NCBI GenBank assembly: GCA_029859085.1
Contig: JAOUDU010000071.1
Coordinates: forward strand, 1-9,065
DNA length: 9,065 nt
Direction of reading: 5' to 3'
From: Gammaproteobacteria bacterium
GTDB taxonomy: Bacteria; Pseudomonadota; Gammaproteobacteria; Pseudomonadales; Halieaceae
The translations under genes were made by a program, and so were the position numbers. Of the stretch, positions 7,926-9,065 are shown piece by piece (position 1 is the first letter of the stretch; each line of letters starts with the position of its first letter). The notes below the pieces were generated by a model. It was not told the origin of the DNA. It searched no databases and was given only the letters and a program-made list of their open reading frames with translations.

Positions 7926-8212
7926 GAAGGAAACGACTCTTACCATTATTTTCCGCACTGTACCTGGTGAGTTTGGCAGCCCCCGGTCAGGAGCCGGATA
8001 TCACCTTGCACAGTACGGTCAGTGGTAACCGGGAACAGCCCAAAGTGATGTACATCCTGCCCTGGCAGCAAGCGGCCGCCATGGAAATCGAGCAGGATTT
8101 CAATACCCGATTGGAGGGTGACCTCTTCGAACCGCTCGACCGGGATGAGTTTATACGAGAGTTGAATTACCAGGCAACGATTAACCCCGCGCCGATCGAA
8201 GGCGCGGATTAG
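7922..8212 (+). CDS. Small exported protein of unknown function
   Basis: ATG 7922 overlaps the TGA of the upstream lipoprotein gene (ATGA), so it is very probably translated from the same mRNA. It encodes 96 aa. MRRKRLLPLFSALYLVSLAA is a typical Sec signal peptide (basic n-region, hydrophobic core) with probable cleavage near residue 20-23. There is no lipobox Cys, so the mature ~74-residue protein should be soluble in the periplasm. The mature part starts with a beta-like segment (ITLHSTVSGNREQPKVMYIL), then PWQ, and ends in an acidic region (FEPLDRDEFIRELNY). I recognise no named domain. Its place between the TPR lipoprotein and the proton-channel gene suggests an accessory part linking the inner-membrane motor to the periplasmic scaffold; this is inferred from position only. 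Confidence 0.75.
   Translation: MRRKRLLPLFSALYLVSLAAPGQEPDITLHSTVSGNREQPKVMYILPWQQAAAMEIEQDFNTRLEGDLFEPLDRDEFIRELNYQATINPAPIEGAD
8187..8207 (+). other. Stem-loop at the 3' end of the small exported-protein gene
   Basis: The arms CCGCGCC (8187-8193) and GGCGCGG (8201-8207) pair perfectly around a 7-base loop, inside the last codons of the upstream gene. The nearest T-run is TTTT at 8225-8228, 17 bases past the stem, so it is not a standard rho-independent terminator. It could affect mRNA stability or processing between the TPR genes and the motor genes. A 7-bp stem may also arise by chance in GC-rich DNA. Confidence 0.35.
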
Positions 8213-8246
8213 CCGTTGGAAGCGTTTTAAGACACTGATTAAAAAA

Positions 8247-8250
8247 GAGG
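8247..8250 (+). promoter_or_regulatory. Strong Shine-Dalgarno of the proton-channel gene
   Basis: GAGG within an A-rich stretch (AAAAAAGAGGAAA, 8241-8253) lies 9 bases before ATG 8260. This is the clearest ribosome site in the window. It follows a 47-base gap, in contrast to the overlapping junctions upstream, so the motor subunit is probably translated independently and at a higher rate than the scaffold genes. Confidence 0.75.
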
Positions 8251-8259
8251 AAACATACG

Positions 8260-8922
8260 ATGGAGTTCTATCAACTGACAGTCCGCTTTTTTCAAAACGG
8301 GGGTCCCTTCATGTACCCGATCGCCACTGTATTGGTGGTCGGACTGGCTATTGCGATAGAGCGCTGGCTGGTGCTGACCCGCGCGCGCTTTGCCAACCGC
8401 CGCGCCTTCGACTCGGCCATGGCGCTGGTGAGACAAAAGGATTTTGCCGGGGTGATAAGCACCGGCACCCAATCCAATGTCCCCATGTCGCGGATAGTCG
8501 CCGCCGGTATAGCAAGGTTTGCCGGTAATACCCGGCGTGATGATATCGAGTCTGCGATGGAAGAGGGGATCATGGAGGCCTTGCCTCGGCTCGAAAGGCG
8601 CACCCAGTACCTGGCGACCCTGGCCAACGTGGCGACACTGCTCGGACTGCTGGGCACCATCGTCGGTTTGATCTCGGCATTTACTGCCGTAGCTGATGCG
8701 GCCGCGGCGGAAAAAGCGAGCATGCTGTCGAGTTCGATTTCAGTGGCGATGAATACCACAGCCTTCGGCCTTATCTCAGCTATCCCGTTGTTGTTGCTGC
8801 ACGCGGTGCTACAGACCAAGACCACGGAAATAGTTGATAGCTTTGAGATGGCCAGTGTCAAAGTACTCAATACCCTCGCCGATGTGGGCGCGCTCCCCGC
8901 GCAAACCCGAATGACCGATTAG
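8260..8922 (+). CDS. MotA/TolQ/ExbB proton-channel family protein (AglR-like)
   Basis: The protein has 220 aa from ATG 8260, close to the usual TolQ/ExbB length. There are three transmembrane helices: about 18-38 (MYPIATVLVVGLAIAIERWL), 119-142 (ATLANVATLLGLLGTIVGLI) and 161-185 (SVAMNTTAFGLISAIPLLLL). A cytoplasmic loop lies between the first and second. The family signatures are plain: LGLLGTIVGL in helix 2, with Thr133, and MNTTAFGLISAIP in helix 3, with Thr167. These match the pore Thr positions of TolQ/ExbB. Such proteins form the pentameric inner-membrane stator around an ExbD/TolR dimer and use proton flow to do mechanical work across the periplasm. The ExbD-type gene follows 9 bases downstream. 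Given three TPR scaffold genes rather than TonB-receptor or Tol-Pal genes upstream, an AglR-like role in a Glt-type machine is more likely than siderophore uptake. Confidence 0.93.
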   Translation: MEFYQLTVRFFQNGGPFMYPIATVLVVGLAIAIERWLVLTRARFANRRAFDSAMALVRQKDFAGVISTGTQSNVPMSRIVAAGIARFAGNTRRDDIESAMEEGIMEALPRLERRTQYLATLANVATLLGLLGTIVGLISAFTAVADAAAAEKASMLSSSISVAMNTTAFGLISAIPLLLLHAVLQTKTTEIVDSFEMASVKVLNTLADVGALPAQTRMTD

Positions 8923-8931
8923 GACATGGTC

Positions 8932-9065
8932 ATGAGTAGAAGAAGACGTTTCCGCGCCCGCGAAGCCGAACTGGACATCACCGCGTTCATGAATCTTATG
9001 ATCGTGCTCGTGCCGATACTTCTGTTGGGCATGGTGTTTTCCCGCATTGCTGAAATCGAGGTTGC
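8932..9065 (+). CDS. ExbD/TolR-family motor subunit, N-terminal part (3' end outside window)
   Basis: Only the first 44 residues are present. ATG 8932 is preferred because AGGA (8921-8924) lies 7 bases upstream; ATG 8926, two codons earlier, is too close to it. The protein begins with a very basic cytoplasmic tail (MSRRRRFRAR), then ELDITAFMNLMIVLVPILLL and a single transmembrane helix running to about residue 37. This aligns with the ExbD/TolR start (xxNVTPFIDVMLVLLIIFMV). The Pro of TPF is Ala18, and the Asp that carries protons in ExbD (D25) and TolR (D23) is Asn21 here. Agl-type motors use two ExbD-like subunits, so a second, Asp-containing copy just beyond the window is expected. The family call is secure; whether this subunit conducts protons is doubtful. 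Confidence 0.87.
   Translation, partial: MSRRRRFRAREAELDITAFMNLMIVLVPILLLGMVFSRIAEIEV

Noticed and set aside
8187..8228. Rho-independent terminator after the 96-aa gene
   Set aside because: The stem is good but the only T-run is four bases long and 17 bases away, and the same operon logic continues downstream.
8216..8244. Possible promoter before the proton-channel gene (TTGGAA, 17-base spacer, TTAAAA)
   Set aside because: The -10 box matches consensus at only three of six positions, and the transcript start would fall in the ribosome site, so it is not a credible sigma-70 promoter.
8260..9065. TonB-ExbB-ExbD iron-uptake or Tol-Pal system
   Set aside because: No TonB-dependent receptor, TonB, TolA, TolB, Pal or YbgC is in view. 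The upstream partners are TPR scaffold proteins and the ExbD Asp is replaced, which fits a specialised motor better.

Overview
The window comes from a GC-rich Gram-negative bacterium, most likely a proteobacterium and plausibly a marine or environmental gammaproteobacterium. The basis is Sec signal peptides, lipoboxes, an outer-membrane beta-barrel ending in Phe, a multihaem c-type cytochrome and an ExbB/ExbD-type inner-membrane motor. No rRNA or other taxonomic marker is present, so this is inference. All eight genes lie on the + strand and are tightly packed: gaps run from overlapping ATGA junctions to about 54 bases. They look like one operon, cut at both ends by the window.

Layout. (1) 1-565: the C-terminal end of a tandem-repeat multihaem cytochrome c, with six CxxCH motifs and one CxxxCH visible. 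(2) 570-2294: an exported protein with a short TPR-like helical domain fused to a large outer-membrane beta-barrel. (3) 2349-4220: a periplasmic protein with coiled coil, beta-sandwich, TPR array and coiled coil. (4) 4217-7258: a 1013-residue TPR lipoprotein. (5) 7263-7925: a small TPR lipoprotein. (6) 7922-8212: a 96-residue exported protein of unknown function. (7) 8260-8922: a MotA/TolQ/ExbB proton-channel subunit. (8) 8932 to beyond the right edge: an ExbD/TolR-type subunit whose transmembrane helix carries Asn where ExbD/TolR normally have the proton-carrying Asp.

Interpretation. The order medium TPR protein, very large TPR protein, small TPR lipoprotein, TolQ-like, TolR-like resembles the core of the Myxococcus Agl-Glt gliding machinery (GltC, GltD/AgmU, GltE/AglT, AglR, AglQ/S). 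Relatives of that core are known in non-gliding proteobacteria. Here it follows directly on an extracellular-type multihaem cytochrome and a TPR-barrel protein. A testable reading is a proton-motive-force-driven trans-envelope apparatus: the inner-membrane motor energises a periplasmic/outer-membrane TPR scaffold that acts on the barrel and on export, assembly or placement of the cytochrome. The protein types are read from the sequence; the Glt relationship comes from architecture and gene order; the coupling to cytochrome export is hypothesis.

No tRNA, rRNA, CRISPR array, insertion sequence, convincing promoter or rho-independent terminator was seen, and no gene-free stretch exceeds about 55 bases.
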